64,000 nucleotides of DNA, taken from assembly GCA_016124935.1 (NCBI GenBank), contig WGMS01000003.1, forward strand, positions 124,001-188,000, read 5' to 3'. The notes below the pieces were generated by a model. That model worked only from the letters and a program-made list of their open reading frames with translations, searched no databases and was not told where the DNA came from. The position numbers were made by a program, and so were the translations under genes. This DNA is from a bacterium (GTDB lineage: Bacteria > Cyanobacteriota > Vampirovibrionia > Obscuribacterales > Obscuribacteraceae). Position 1 is the stretch's first letter. Every line of letters starts with the position of its first letter. This document shows positions 25,773 through 34,355 of the stretch, in pieces.

Positions 25773-26642
25773 TTAGCGCTTTGCCGCAGTAGCCTTGACC
25801 TTTTTCAATTCTAGATAGTTGTGAAGGGATTCCTGCCAGCTCTGGGGTTCACGCCCGATAGTGCTTATCAGGGTGGTCTTATCGAGCACAGAGTAGCTGG
25901 GACGGGTGGCCGGCAGCGGATATTCCTTGGTGGGAATAGGCTTGATGGTCACATCCAGCCCTTTACAAATCTCCCGGGCAAAGTCGTACCAGTTCGTAAC
26001 ACCGTCATCCGTGGCGTGATAGACCCCGTAACGACCGGTGGAGATAAGATCTGCAACCATCTCGGAGAGACTGAGAGTGCAGGTGGGGGCGCCGACCTGA
26101 TCCGAGACGATTTTAAGCTCCGGCAGCTCCTGGGCTTTGGCAAGGATGGTATCGACGAAATTACGTCCGAAAGGACCATAGAGCCAGCTGGTGCGCACTA
26201 TGTAAAAGTCCCTCAGGTGACGCATCACCGCCTTTTCACCGGCCAGTTTGCTGCGTCCGTAGACGGACAGAGGTCTGGTCGGATCCCAGGTGGTGTAGGG
26301 TTTATCGTTGTTGCCGTCGAAAACATAGTCTGAGCTGAAATAGAGTAACGGAATCTCGAGCTTGCTGCAGACCACCGCCAGGTTCTCGGTGCCATAGCCG
26401 TTGATGAGGAAGGCGAGATCCGGCTCGGACTCGGCTTGATCAACCTTGGTGTAGGCGGCGCAATGCAGAACCAGATCGGGTTCGCTTTCGCTCAGCACTT
26501 TTGCAACCTGCTCATAGTTGGTTACATCTAAGGCTTCCTTGGGCATCGGAACAACGTCGTGCCCGCGAGATTCGAGACAGGCGCAGAGAGCCTGACCCAA
26601 CATGCCACTAGCACCGGTGACGAGCAGTTTTTTCTTGTTCAT
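25773..26642 (-). CDS. rmlD: dTDP-4-dehydrorhamnose reductase
   Basis: Last step of dTDP-L-rhamnose synthesis, NAD(P)H-dependent. Short-chain (extended SDR) fold: T-G-A-S-G-M-L-G-Q nucleotide-binding loop, S-S-D-Y-V-F-D-G, and Y-G-R-S-K (Tyr/Lys catalytic pair). Length 289 is normal. It lies 8 bp downstream of rmlB. Order in the operon is transferase, rmlA, rmlB, rmlD, rmlC, so the full pathway from glucose-1-phosphate is encoded contiguously. Confidence 0.92.
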   Translation of the reverse strand: MNKKKLLVTGASGMLGQALCACLESRGHDVVPMPKEALDVTNYEQVAKVLSESEPDLVLHCAAYTKVDQAESEPDLAFLINGYGTENLAVVCSKLEIPLLYFSSDYVFDGNNDKPYTTWDPTRPLSVYGRSKLAGEKAVMRHLRDFYIVRTSWLYGPFGRNFVDTILAKAQELPELKIVSDQVGAPTCTLSLSEMVADLISTGRYGVYHATDDGVTNWYDFAREICKGLDVTIKPIPTKEYPLPATRPSYSVLDKTTLISTIGREPQSWQESLHNYLELKKVKATAAKR

Positions 26643-26650
26643 ATTTTGTA

Positions 26651-27727
26651 TTACTTAGCGGTAGCAGTCTGGGGAGCGGCAACCGGTGTAACCGGGACGA
26701 TGTCTTCGACTTTGTCCATCACCTGTTTCAACCATTCCTGGTTGTTCTTGTACCATTCGATGGTCTCGGCTATGCCCTGTTCGAAGGTATAGGACGGAGC
26801 CCAATCAAGCTCTTTCTTCATCTTGGAAGAATCGATGGCATAACGTCTGTCGTGACCGAGACGATCTTCTACATAGCGGATCATCTCTTCGCCTTTTCCA
26901 GTCGCTTTGAGGAGAATCTTGGTGATCTCCATATTTGTGTACTCGTTGTTGCCGCCAACGTTATAGACTTCGCCGGGCTGTCCTTTGTGGAAGACGGTAT
27001 CGATGGCGATGCAGTGGTCTTTGACATGCAACCAGTCGCGGATATTGGCACCATCACCATAGACCGGCACTTGTTTGTCGTTCATCAAGTTGTTGATAAA
27101 TAGCGGGATCAGCTTCTCGGGATGCTGATAAGGACCATAGTTGTTGGAGCAACGGGTGATCATCACCGGCATGCCGAAAGTATGGAAATAAGCCCGGCAA
27201 AGTAAATCGCCGCCGGCTTTAGAAGAAGAATAGGGGCTGTTCGGTGCCAGCGGGGTCTCTTCGGTGAAGTAGCCGGTGGCGCCCAGGGAGCCATAGACTT
27301 CGTCGGTGGAGACTTGCAGATAGCGAATCGAGAACTCAGCATCTACGCCTAACTTGGTGCCTTCTTTGAGACCGTGCTTGAAGGCGGCTTCCAGCAAAAC
27401 TTGAGTACCGAGCACATTGGATTTGACGAAAACTTGAGGGTCCATTATAGAGCGGTCGACATGGCTTTCGGCGGCCAGGTTGATGATGCCGTCGATTTTG
27501 CCGAATTTTTTGCCGGAGACGATTTCGTTAACGAGGACAGTGTCTTCGATATGACCTTTGACGAATTTGTAATTAGGATTAGATGCCACATCCTCCAGGT
27601 TTTCCTGATGACCGGCATAGGTTTCGGCATCGAGATTGATGATCTCGTAGGTCGGATGCTCTTTCAAGAAATGACGGACCAGATTGCTTCCGATGAAGCC
27701 CAAACCACCTGTGATTACAAGACGCAT
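26651..27727 (-). CDS. rmlB: dTDP-glucose 4,6-dehydratase
   Basis: Second step of dTDP-rhamnose synthesis. Extended SDR fold with T-G-G-L-G-F-I-G-S, S-T-D-E-V-Y-G (catalytic Thr/Asp/Glu of dehydratases) and Y-S-S-S-K. The ATG at 27727 is preferred to an upstream TTG because a GAGG lies 8 nt before it. The final 20 residues (V-P-V-T-P-V-A-A-P-Q-T) form a Pro/Ala-rich tail not usual in the family. It lies 176 bp downstream of rmlA. Confidence 0.94.
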   Translation of the reverse strand: MRLVITGGLGFIGSNLVRHFLKEHPTYEIINLDAETYAGHQENLEDVASNPNYKFVKGHIEDTVLVNEIVSGKKFGKIDGIINLAAESHVDRSIMDPQVFVKSNVLGTQVLLEAAFKHGLKEGTKLGVDAEFSIRYLQVSTDEVYGSLGATGYFTEETPLAPNSPYSSSKAGGDLLCRAYFHTFGMPVMITRCSNNYGPYQHPEKLIPLFINNLMNDKQVPVYGDGANIRDWLHVKDHCIAIDTVFHKGQPGEVYNVGGNNEYTNMEITKILLKATGKGEEMIRYVEDRLGHDRRYAIDSSKMKKELDWAPSYTFEQGIAETIEWYKNNQEWLKQVMDKVEDIVPVTPVAAPQTATAK

Positions 27728-27903
27728 GAACAAATCCTCTTCTATGTTTTAAACGTTTCCGAGTCTGCGCTGATTATTTATTGACATGCTTATTCAGATC
27801 AACGGCAAGTCGATCATAAAGCGGGGGCCGGCTGTGAATATTGTTTTATCTTTCTATAGATAAGGGCGAAGACAGCCAGTCCCGGTTGTCAACAAAGCCT
27901 GTT

Positions 27904-28977
27904 TTAGACCACTTCGACCTTACTGTCGTCACCGAGCATCAATCGGAAAGCCACCGGCTTGTGATGTCCCCGTGTTAACTCCACGTTTACGCCGATGAGA
28001 CTGTCCTCGATACGACCATGGAAGTCGAGAATCTGACAGTCTTCGCGCAGGATGCAGTGCTCTATCTCGGCGTTGGAGACCCTGGCACGGTCGCCGATAG
28101 AGGTAAAAGGACCGACATAGGTGTTTTCCAGGCAGCAGTTCTCGCCAATCACCGCCGGGCCTCTTACCGTACAGTTCTTGAGCTTGCTGCCTTTACCGAC
28201 CGCCACCCGACCGGAGATGCGGGTGATGTCGTCGATGAAGCCGTCGATTTTGCCTTCAGTCATTTCATCGAGTACAACTCTATTAGCTTCGAGCATGTCG
28301 TCTTTTTTACCGGTATCCAGCCACCAGCTCGTCAGAACGTGAGAGTCGACACTGTGACCCATGTCTATAAGTTTGGCGATGGCATCGGTTATCTCCAGCT
28401 CGCCGCGCTTGCTTGGCTTGATCTTATCGATGGCGTTATGAATCTCCTGATTGAAGAGATAGACTCCCACTAAAGCCAGATTAGATTTCGGCTTCTTGGG
28501 TTTCTCTTCGAGGGAGAGAATCTTGCCGTCGCCGTTTAACACAGCCACACCAAAAGAAGATGGATTCTCCACTTCTTTCAAAAGGATAAACGCGTCAGCC
28601 TGACCGGCTTCAAAGCGCTGGACCAGAGGTCCGACACCGTCTTTGATCAGGTTGTCGCCCAGATACATGACAAAAGGATCGTCCTTGAGGAAGTCCCGGG
28701 CAGTCTTCACCGCATGGGCAAGCCCCAGGGGCTCGTCTTGAAGAATGTATTCTATGCTGACATCCCAGCGATCGCCGTCACCCAGGCATTCTTTGACGTC
28801 GTCCCCGGTCTCGGGGCTGATGATGATGCCTATCTCTCTGATTCCGGCACCGACCAGAGATTCCACCGCATAAAAGAGGATGGGCTTGTTAGCCACCGGC
28901 AGCAACTGCTTTGCGGCAGTATGGGTGATCGGTCGCATTCTGGTACCTTTTCCGCCGCTTAGTATTAGTCCTTTCAT
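27904..28977 (-). CDS. rmlA: Glucose-1-phosphate thymidylyltransferase, long form
   Basis: First committed step of dTDP-sugar synthesis (dTTP + glucose-1-P to dTDP-glucose). The N-terminal Rossmann-like domain begins L-I-L-S-G-G-K-G-T-R-M-R-P, and M-Y-L-G-D-N holds the metal-binding Asp. The 357 residues match the long RmlA form with a C-terminal left-handed beta-helix of about 110 residues (V-A-V-G-K-G-S-K-L, A-V-I-G-E-N-C-C, F-T-S-I-G-D-R-A), as in StrD-type enzymes rather than the short RmlA. Followed by rmlB. Confidence 0.93.
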   Translation of the reverse strand: MKGLILSGGKGTRMRPITHTAAKQLLPVANKPILFYAVESLVGAGIREIGIIISPETGDDVKECLGDGDRWDVSIEYILQDEPLGLAHAVKTARDFLKDDPFVMYLGDNLIKDGVGPLVQRFEAGQADAFILLKEVENPSSFGVAVLNGDGKILSLEEKPKKPKSNLALVGVYLFNQEIHNAIDKIKPSKRGELEITDAIAKLIDMGHSVDSHVLTSWWLDTGKKDDMLEANRVVLDEMTEGKIDGFIDDITRISGRVAVGKGSKLKNCTVRGPAVIGENCCLENTYVGPFTSIGDRARVSNAEIEHCILREDCQILDFHGRIEDSLIGVNVELTRGHHKPVAFRLMLGDDSKVEVV

Positions 28978-29011
28978 TTTTCCTCTTCCTGTAAAGGGTC
29001 TCTATTTGGTG

Positions 29012-29575
29012 CTAGAAAGCTCCACGTTTACTTAAAACAGCTCCGAATGTCGAAAAGATGATGCGCCAGTCGAGCCAGTAATTCCAGTTATCGCAATACC
29101 ACTTGTCCAGGTCGACTTTGACCTGATCGGGAAGTTCATCCCGCCCGTTTATCTGAGCCCAGCCGGTAATACCCGGAGGAAATCTCAACACGCCATTCGC
29201 TTCTCGCAAGGCGGTCAGCTCGGTCTGATTATACAAAGCGGGTCTGGGTCCCACCAGGCTCATCTGACCGGCAAGAACGTTCAGCAACTGGGGAAGCTCA
29301 TCCAGGCTGGTTTTGCGCAAGAATCCTCCCACCTTTGTGACCGGACTGGGCAGCTTCTGCATCTGGTCGGTAGGCAGGTTCGGCGTACCGGTTTTCATAG
29401 TTCGGAATTTATAAATTTCAAAGAATTCGCCGCCTTCGCCGATTCTCTTCTGCTTGAAGATAACCGGTCCTTCACTATCCAATTTGATAGCGACCGCGAT
29501 ACCGACCAGCAAAGGCGACAGGCCGACCAGGGCCAGTCCGGAGATGCAGATATCGGTGAGTCTTTTGAAGATCAT
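29012..29575 (-). CDS. Undecaprenyl-phosphate sugar phosphotransferase
   Basis: Bacterial sugar transferase (PF02397-type) that attaches the first sugar-1-phosphate of a polysaccharide or glycan to undecaprenyl phosphate. One N-terminal membrane segment (L-A-L-V-G-L-S-P-L-L), K-R-L-T-D, Y-K-F-R-T-M, S-L-D-E-L-P-Q-L-L-N-V-L, M-S-L-V-G-P-R-P and G-I-T-G-W-A-Q are all conserved. Start at ATG 29575 fits the family length (about 190); a longer in-frame start at 29626 adds a basic tail. It lies just upstream of rmlA, so is probably first in the rml operon; the lipid-linked product may later receive rhamnose. Confidence 0.9.
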   Translation of the reverse strand: MIFKRLTDICISGLALVGLSPLLVGIAVAIKLDSEGPVIFKQKRIGEGGEFFEIYKFRTMKTGTPNLPTDQMQKLPSPVTKVGGFLRKTSLDELPQLLNVLAGQMSLVGPRPALYNQTELTALREANGVLRFPPGITGWAQINGRDELPDQVKVDLDKWYCDNWNYWLDWRIIFSTFGAVLSKRGAF

Positions 29576-29703
29576 GATCGGGCTAATTTTAATCTGCTTT
29601 CTCCAAATAAGTAGGTAAATTCGCATTCAGACGCGATTCCGGCTCGATTTTTGTCGGTTCGAATTCAGTAAGGCAACCGCTCGATAGAACCACCAGCAGC
29701 CAA

Positions 29704-29732
29704 ATTATCTAAGACTAATTTATCCATAAGAA
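29704..29732 (-). promoter_or_regulatory. Weak promoter candidate for the rml operon
   Basis: Minus-strand TTCTTA (29727-29732) and GATAAT (29704-29709) with 17-bp spacing, about 130 bp upstream of the sugar transferase start. The -35 match is poor. Confidence 0.25.
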
Positions 29733-29804
29733 TATGTTTCATTCTATTAATACCTTCGGGCGCCAGTTAGAGTAAAAACAGCATTTACACCTTACATTTA
29801 AACG

Positions 29805-30752
29805 ATGATCGAGAAACTGGAAAAAGAAACCCCTTCGCTGAGCGGCAAAGCCGAACTCGACCTGACCGTGGTCGTGGTCAGTTGGAACACCCGCGACTTG
29901 TTAGATCGCTCTTTAGAAACCCTGAAAGAAGATCTCGAGCGGACAAGTAATTCAGATAATCTGGTGACCGAGGTTTTTGTTGTAGACAATGACTCCAAAG
30001 ACGGCTCTGCCGCCATGGTGGCAGAGAAGCATGGCTGGGCGACGTTGATAGCCAACGACGACAATCTGGGCTTCGCCAAAGCTAACAACCAGGTCCTGCG
30101 CCAGGCAAAGGGTCGCTATATTCTTCTTTTGAATCCGGATACAGAAGTAGAGCCGGGCGCCCTCAATACTCTGATCGAGTTTCTCGAGGCCAATCCCAAA
30201 GCAGGCATTGTGGCACCGCAACTGCTCAACTCCGATGGCTCTATTCAGCGATCTTGCAGACAGTTTCCGACCTTCACCGGCATGCTCTTCGAGCTTATCG
30301 GACTGAGTAAACTATTTCCGAAAGGCTCTAAAATGGGCACCACATTTAGAGCCTACAAAATGCTCGACTGGGAGCATGACGATGAGCGTGAGGTAGACCA
30401 ACCGGAAGGAGCTTGTCTTTTGCTGCGCCGCGAAGTCCTTGAAGAAGTGGGACTTCTCGATGAAGGGTACTTTATGCTCTTCGAAGAAGTCGACTGGTGC
30501 TACCGCATCAAAAAAGCCGGCTGGCAAATCTGGTTTACTCCGGCAGCACGGGTGATGCACCATTACGGGCAGTCTATAAAACAGGTAAAAGCGCGAATGA
30601 TCTTGAGCTCTCACCGGGGTCTTTATCGCTTCTGGCGCAAGCATTATCGCGGCAATAGATGGTACCTCGACGGCTTTGCCTATGCCTCTTTGATGGCGCT
30701 GGCTTACTTTCGCATCGCCAGCCATAAGCTCAAATCTATGCTTGGCGGATAA
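29805..30752 (+). CDS. GT2-family glycosyltransferase, rhamnosyltransferase-like
   Basis: GT-A fold family 2 transferase of the WbbL/rhamnosyltransferase type. V-V-V-V-S-W-N-T opens the nucleotide-binding strand, V-V-D-N-D-S-K-D-G follows, N-P-D-T-E-V carries the DxD-like metal motif, and F-E-E-V-D-W-C-Y-R is the catalytic base and acceptor motif. No membrane segment is evident. Divergent from the rml operon across about 180 bp, it is a plausible user of its dTDP-rhamnose, adding rhamnose to the lipid-linked glycan; the donor cannot be proven from sequence. Confidence 0.88.
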   Translation: MIEKLEKETPSLSGKAELDLTVVVVSWNTRDLLDRSLETLKEDLERTSNSDNLVTEVFVVDNDSKDGSAAMVAEKHGWATLIANDDNLGFAKANNQVLRQAKGRYILLLNPDTEVEPGALNTLIEFLEANPKAGIVAPQLLNSDGSIQRSCRQFPTFTGMLFELIGLSKLFPKGSKMGTTFRAYKMLDWEHDDEREVDQPEGACLLLRREVLEEVGLLDEGYFMLFEEVDWCYRIKKAGWQIWFTPAARVMHHYGQSIKQVKARMILSSHRGLYRFWRKHYRGNRWYLDGFAYASLMALAYFRIASHKLKSMLGG

Positions 30753-30908
30753 CAGTAAATACTGCTTTGAATCGATCTTGTCGGATAGCTCAAATTTGTC
30801 CTTAGCGAAGAGGAATTCAAGCTGAAACAGCTTGAACTTTTTTGGCGGCACAATCGTTATTCTAGAGTAACAGTAAAACGGGCTTTAACAGAGCCGGGAG
30901 GGATTTAC

Positions 30909-31073
30909 ATGCAATGTTTTCCTGCACAAGCCTTCGCCGCCGCCGCCATCATATTCGGTGGCGCCTACTTCTTCGTTCTCTCAGTATTGATCGAATGCTA
31001 TAAAAATGACCAAAAATCAAAAGCGACCATATCCATAGCCGCGTCCACTCCAGAACAAGCACCGGGTCGCTAA
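30909..31073 (+). CDS. 54-residue single-pass membrane protein
   Basis: A small gene, with an exact GGGAGGG Shine-Dalgarno six nt before the ATG. The 54-residue product has one membrane segment (about residues 8-29, A-F-A-A-A-A-I-I-F-G-G-A-Y-F-F-V-L-S-V-L), then a charged C-terminus. Its TAA overlaps the stop of the convergent gene at 31070 by 4 bp. No homologue recognised; possibly a small regulator or assembly factor, or an overlooked short protein. Confidence 0.6.
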   Translation: MQCFPAQAFAAAAIIFGGAYFFVLSVLIECYKNDQKSKATISIAASTPEQAPGR

Positions 31074-32281
31074 CCCGGAGCAGTCCAACCGAACAGCTCC
31101 AGAGCCTCCTCAACAGTCATCTGGTTCTCCAGGCAATAGCACATCACGATGGTGGCTTGTTCCAGGGTAAGCAGTTCGTGGTCGAGATACATTTTCAATT
31201 CGGAAGCATAGTGAGTGACGGCCTCATCTATGAGGTTAGCATCATAGAGTGTCTTCAACAAAGGCACTTTGTTAGCCAGAGCTAGAGCGGTGGCGATCTG
31301 CAGGTCTTTATCCGATATAAGTCCGGAGTTTTTCAAAATGTCGGTGATCTCGACCTGCTTCTTCTCTTCGATAAACATTTCCGGATCGGAGTCGATCTGC
31401 GCAAGCACCTCTTGCAGCTCCTGGTTAGACTCGGCATATTGAACCGACTTCACAATCTGAGCGGCTTGATCTTCAAAGAGAACGCCCTGGGCGATCATAT
31501 TGAGGATGTGATTGGCAGCTTTCGTACAGGGACGCGATGCATAACCGAGCATCACGAATACCTGTTCGAGGGGGATGTCCTCGGTCACCTCCAGCTCTTT
31601 AGCGGTGAGGAGCTGGGTTTCGGATATCACCCCGGCGAGAACGAAAAGTTCTCCGAAACCGAAGCCCTGGGAAGGCACTGTGACATCGGCATTCTCAGCC
31701 AGGGACTGCTCTAAAGAGATAGATCTGATTCTCGCCAGCTTCAGAGCATACAGAGCCTTGTCCCGGGGGACTCTGCCGTCGCGGATAAATCGCTGGGCAG
31801 CCAGAGCCGAGTTCAAAGCGGCTCTGGAAAGGACTCCTTTATTGACCAGGATCATACCGAGGGGCAGACCGGTCTCGTGCGAATGGATCATGCCATCTTC
31901 TACCTGGGATCTATTTGCCAGACCGGATTCCATCAAGAGCTCCCCGAGACGGTTGTGAGTGGGCACCGCCTGCCTGCTGCCAGCGCTGGAGCTGAGACGA
32001 TCGAGGGCCTGCTCCAGAGAGATGCCGTCGCGGGCCATAGAGTTGAGCGCCTGGACGGCGTGCTCGAAGGGCAAAAGCCCGTCTCGCACCCTTGCCTGGA
32101 TCTCGAGAGCACTTCTCAGATGGGCTTCGGCGACGTGGCCATGCATGGCCAGCACCCGTCCCAGGGGAAGCCTCATCTTAAAAGACAACCTATAGGCCGC
32201 GTCGAACTGCTCGGACTCTATCAGACCACTGTGGATCAACAATTCGCCTAGTTGAACATCGGTGGAGGTATCTGGCGGCAT
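31070..32281 (-). CDS. Four-repeat MshEN-like protein, candidate c-di-GMP receptor
   Basis: Four tandem repeats of about 100 residues start near 11 (L-G-E-L-L-I-H-S-G-L), 111 (R-L-G-E-L-L-M-E-S-G-L), 208 (G-F-G-E-L-F-V-L-A-G-V) and 312 (I-T-D-I-L-K-N-S-G-L). Each of the first two has a second half such as P-L-G-M-I-L-V-N-K-G-V-L ending A-L-A-A-Q. This matches the paired motif of MshEN/GspE N-terminal domains, which in MshE bind cyclic di-GMP. There is no ATPase domain. Repeats 3 and 4 are more divergent. It is translationally coupled to the preceding DUF4388 gene (stop TAATG overlap). Ligand binding is inference. Confidence 0.75.
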   Translation of the reverse strand: MPPDTSTDVQLGELLIHSGLIESEQFDAAYRLSFKMRLPLGRVLAMHGHVAEAHLRSALEIQARVRDGLLPFEHAVQALNSMARDGISLEQALDRLSSSAGSRQAVPTHNRLGELLMESGLANRSQVEDGMIHSHETGLPLGMILVNKGVLSRAALNSALAAQRFIRDGRVPRDKALYALKLARIRSISLEQSLAENADVTVPSQGFGFGELFVLAGVISETQLLTAKELEVTEDIPLEQVFVMLGYASRPCTKAANHILNMIAQGVLFEDQAAQIVKSVQYAESNQELQEVLAQIDSDPEMFIEEKKQVEITDILKNSGLISDKDLQIATALALANKVPLLKTLYDANLIDEAVTHYASELKMYLDHELLTLEQATIVMCYCLENQMTVEEALELFGWTAPG

Positions 32282-34182
32282 TACTTACTCTTGAGTGCCC
32301 GGGACAGAACTATCGGGAAGGTGCCTTCTTTTGCTTCATTTTTGGCCGCCCTGGCGGAATCGAGCAGCTCCTTCAGATCGTCACCATCAGAGGGCAGCCC
32401 GGCTATACCAAACGCGGTGACAAGGTTGCGCTTATCAATCTGGTTAGAGAGGGGCGTATTGGTCAGAGCCTCCAGTATTCTATTGGCGATGAAAGCTGCC
32501 TGGGAAGTCTTGGTGTTAGGCATAATCAGCCCGAAATCCAGACCCTCGAAGTGACCGAGAATATCCAGAGGGCGCTTCACCAGCTCTATGCGCTTGGCGG
32601 CGGTGGTGATCACCTCCGGTGGTGGCGCCTCCACGGCGATGCTGCCTCCGCCCTTGCGCTTGCTGAATTCGAAAAGCAAGAAAGCAAGCGGCCATTCGTA
32701 GGCGTCATAGCGGTAATACTCGTACTCCAAAAAGTAGAGCAGCGCTTCGGCAGAATAAATGCCCGTATCAGGTCGAACAAAGTTGTAGCGAAGCGCCTGC
32801 ACACTTTGTTTGGCATCGCCGAGAAAGTCGAGGGCGTTGTTGCGCGCCGCCGAAGGAGGCTTGATTTCGAGAATGCCGCAATAAAGGAAGTTGAACAGAA
32901 GAGGCGCCCACTGGGACATCTCCATCGGTCGATCACGCAAAAGATCCGTGAAGGTCTTCTTTCTGGAAAGCAGCTTGTACATGGACTTCTGCCACTCGAA
33001 ATCGAGGGGATGTCCTTTAGAAAGCAGAAGCTTGAGTTCGGTATCGCCCAGGTTCTTTTGCTTGAGCGAAAGCACCGATTCGTACACTAGACCGGCATCC
33101 TCCAGCTGGCGAAGCTGATCGGCAAGGGCCGTACCCTCCATAATAGACGCCTGGAGGCTGCGCTGGCAGGACATCATGTCGGTGACTTTGTCCGGCTTGA
33201 AGACATAGTTTCCAGAGCGCCAGGTAACCAGCTCTTTGATAACATCGTCACCACGGGTAGCACCAGCCTGGGCATGCTTGGGACCACCGTCCACCACAAA
33301 GACCTGGGCCACGTTGGTATCTCCCACCACTTCCAAAAGACCGGTCAGTTTGCTCATGCCTATATTCGTCAGCACATCTGCAATACGGGTATGAGAGAGA
33401 TCCCCCTGGAGAGAGGTTGTCTGCGGAGCGGCTGAGGCTCCGGGTACAGCCCGGTTATCAGAGTAAAAATCAGAAGGCAGATTGCCCTGGGGCATGCCCT
33501 GCCCCTGACCGAATTTGGCGGCACCGCCGCCGCCCATGCCGCCTATGGGGGTGCCGCCATAATTAGGACCCGGGCTGCCACTCTGGGGAGCAGCTCCTTG
33601 AAAGACGCCACTATTGGAGAGAGGCGCTCCCTGACCAGACCCATACTGCTGGAACTGCCCGGTCGGTTTAAGCTGGTTCTGATTCTGATACTGATTGAAC
33701 TGACCGGTGCCGTAGGTATTTCCGGGGGGAAGCGTGTCCATAACACCGGGAGAATTTTGCATCTGCAAGGTCGGTGAATTGAAGCCTGGACCTCCCTGAA
33801 ATGTACTGTGCTCACCGGTCCTGCCGCCCATGGCAGCGTTGCTACCCGAAGACTGCGTGCCAGCCGAATTCTGGGTCTCGAGCATCATCACGACATCGAG
33901 GATAAGGTTCAAATCACTGGTCTCGAACTTGCTCACCAGCTTGCTCTGACGACCATCATCTTCCCAGACCTGCCACTGAGGACTTGGAGTGACCTTGTCG
34001 AATTTGATGTTGATGAAATAAGACTTCATCGAGCCAGGTATTGCCCAACCCAGCTCTACGTCCAAGCCACGGTTGACCTGAGCCTGCTCATACAAACCCT
34101 TCAAAGTGTCATATGTAGGAAAGGCGCTCTGCTTTGGGAGCCTTATTTTTCCAGGCTGTTGTCTCTTGCTTCCACCGAACAA
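32281..34182 (-). CDS. DUF4388 protein with degenerate GGDEF-like C-terminus
   Basis: About 633 residues: an N-terminal globular part (1-105), a Gly/Gln/Pro-rich linker (105-250), a DUF4388 domain (about 255-345; L-Q-G-D-L-S-H-T-R-I-A-D-V-L, V-F-V-V-D-G-G-P), a helical section, and a C-terminal domain (about 465-630) that tracks the GGDEF fold: D-T-G-I-Y at the start, P-L-A-F-L-L-F-E in strand 1, and L-I-M-P-N-T, A-F-I-A-N-R-I-L after the signature. The GG[DE]EF hairpin reads E-G-L-D-F (546-550), so diguanylate cyclase activity is unlikely; it may be a nucleotide sensor or scaffold. Its start codon region is 173 bp from the divergent gene at 34356. First gene of a pair with 31070-32281. Confidence 0.78.
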   Translation of the reverse strand: MFGGSKRQQPGKIRLPKQSAFPTYDTLKGLYEQAQVNRGLDVELGWAIPGSMKSYFINIKFDKVTPSPQWQVWEDDGRQSKLVSKFETSDLNLILDVVMMLETQNSAGTQSSGSNAAMGGRTGEHSTFQGGPGFNSPTLQMQNSPGVMDTLPPGNTYGTGQFNQYQNQNQLKPTGQFQQYGSGQGAPLSNSGVFQGAAPQSGSPGPNYGGTPIGGMGGGGAAKFGQGQGMPQGNLPSDFYSDNRAVPGASAAPQTTSLQGDLSHTRIADVLTNIGMSKLTGLLEVVGDTNVAQVFVVDGGPKHAQAGATRGDDVIKELVTWRSGNYVFKPDKVTDMMSCQRSLQASIMEGTALADQLRQLEDAGLVYESVLSLKQKNLGDTELKLLLSKGHPLDFEWQKSMYKLLSRKKTFTDLLRDRPMEMSQWAPLLFNFLYCGILEIKPPSAARNNALDFLGDAKQSVQALRYNFVRPDTGIYSAEALLYFLEYEYYRYDAYEWPLAFLLFEFSKRKGGGSIAVEAPPPEVITTAAKRIELVKRPLDILGHFEGLDFGLIMPNTKTSQAAFIANRILEALTNTPLSNQIDKRNLVTAFGIAGLPSDGDDLKELLDSARAAKNEAKEGTFPIVLSRALKSK

Positions 34183-34250
34183 CTTGTGATTACCTTTCCG
34201 TTTCTTGTAGAATCAGGTCAATCTTACTAGTTTAAGACAATTATTTCGAT

Positions 34251-34278
34251 TTGACAGTATGTATATAGCAAGTATTTC
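34251..34278 (+). promoter_or_regulatory. Candidate promoter for GT-C gene 34356
   Basis: Exact TTGACA at 34251-34256 with TATTTC (34273-34278) at 16-bp spacing, about 77 bp before the ATG at 34356. The -10 is weak. The sequence around it is AT-rich and lies in a divergent gap. Confidence 0.4.
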
Positions 34279-34355
34279 GACTCTAGTTAAACAAAGTCGA
34301 GAAAGTTCTGGATGTTCTGTCGTTAATGTTATCGGTCCATAAGGAAGATTAGAGG

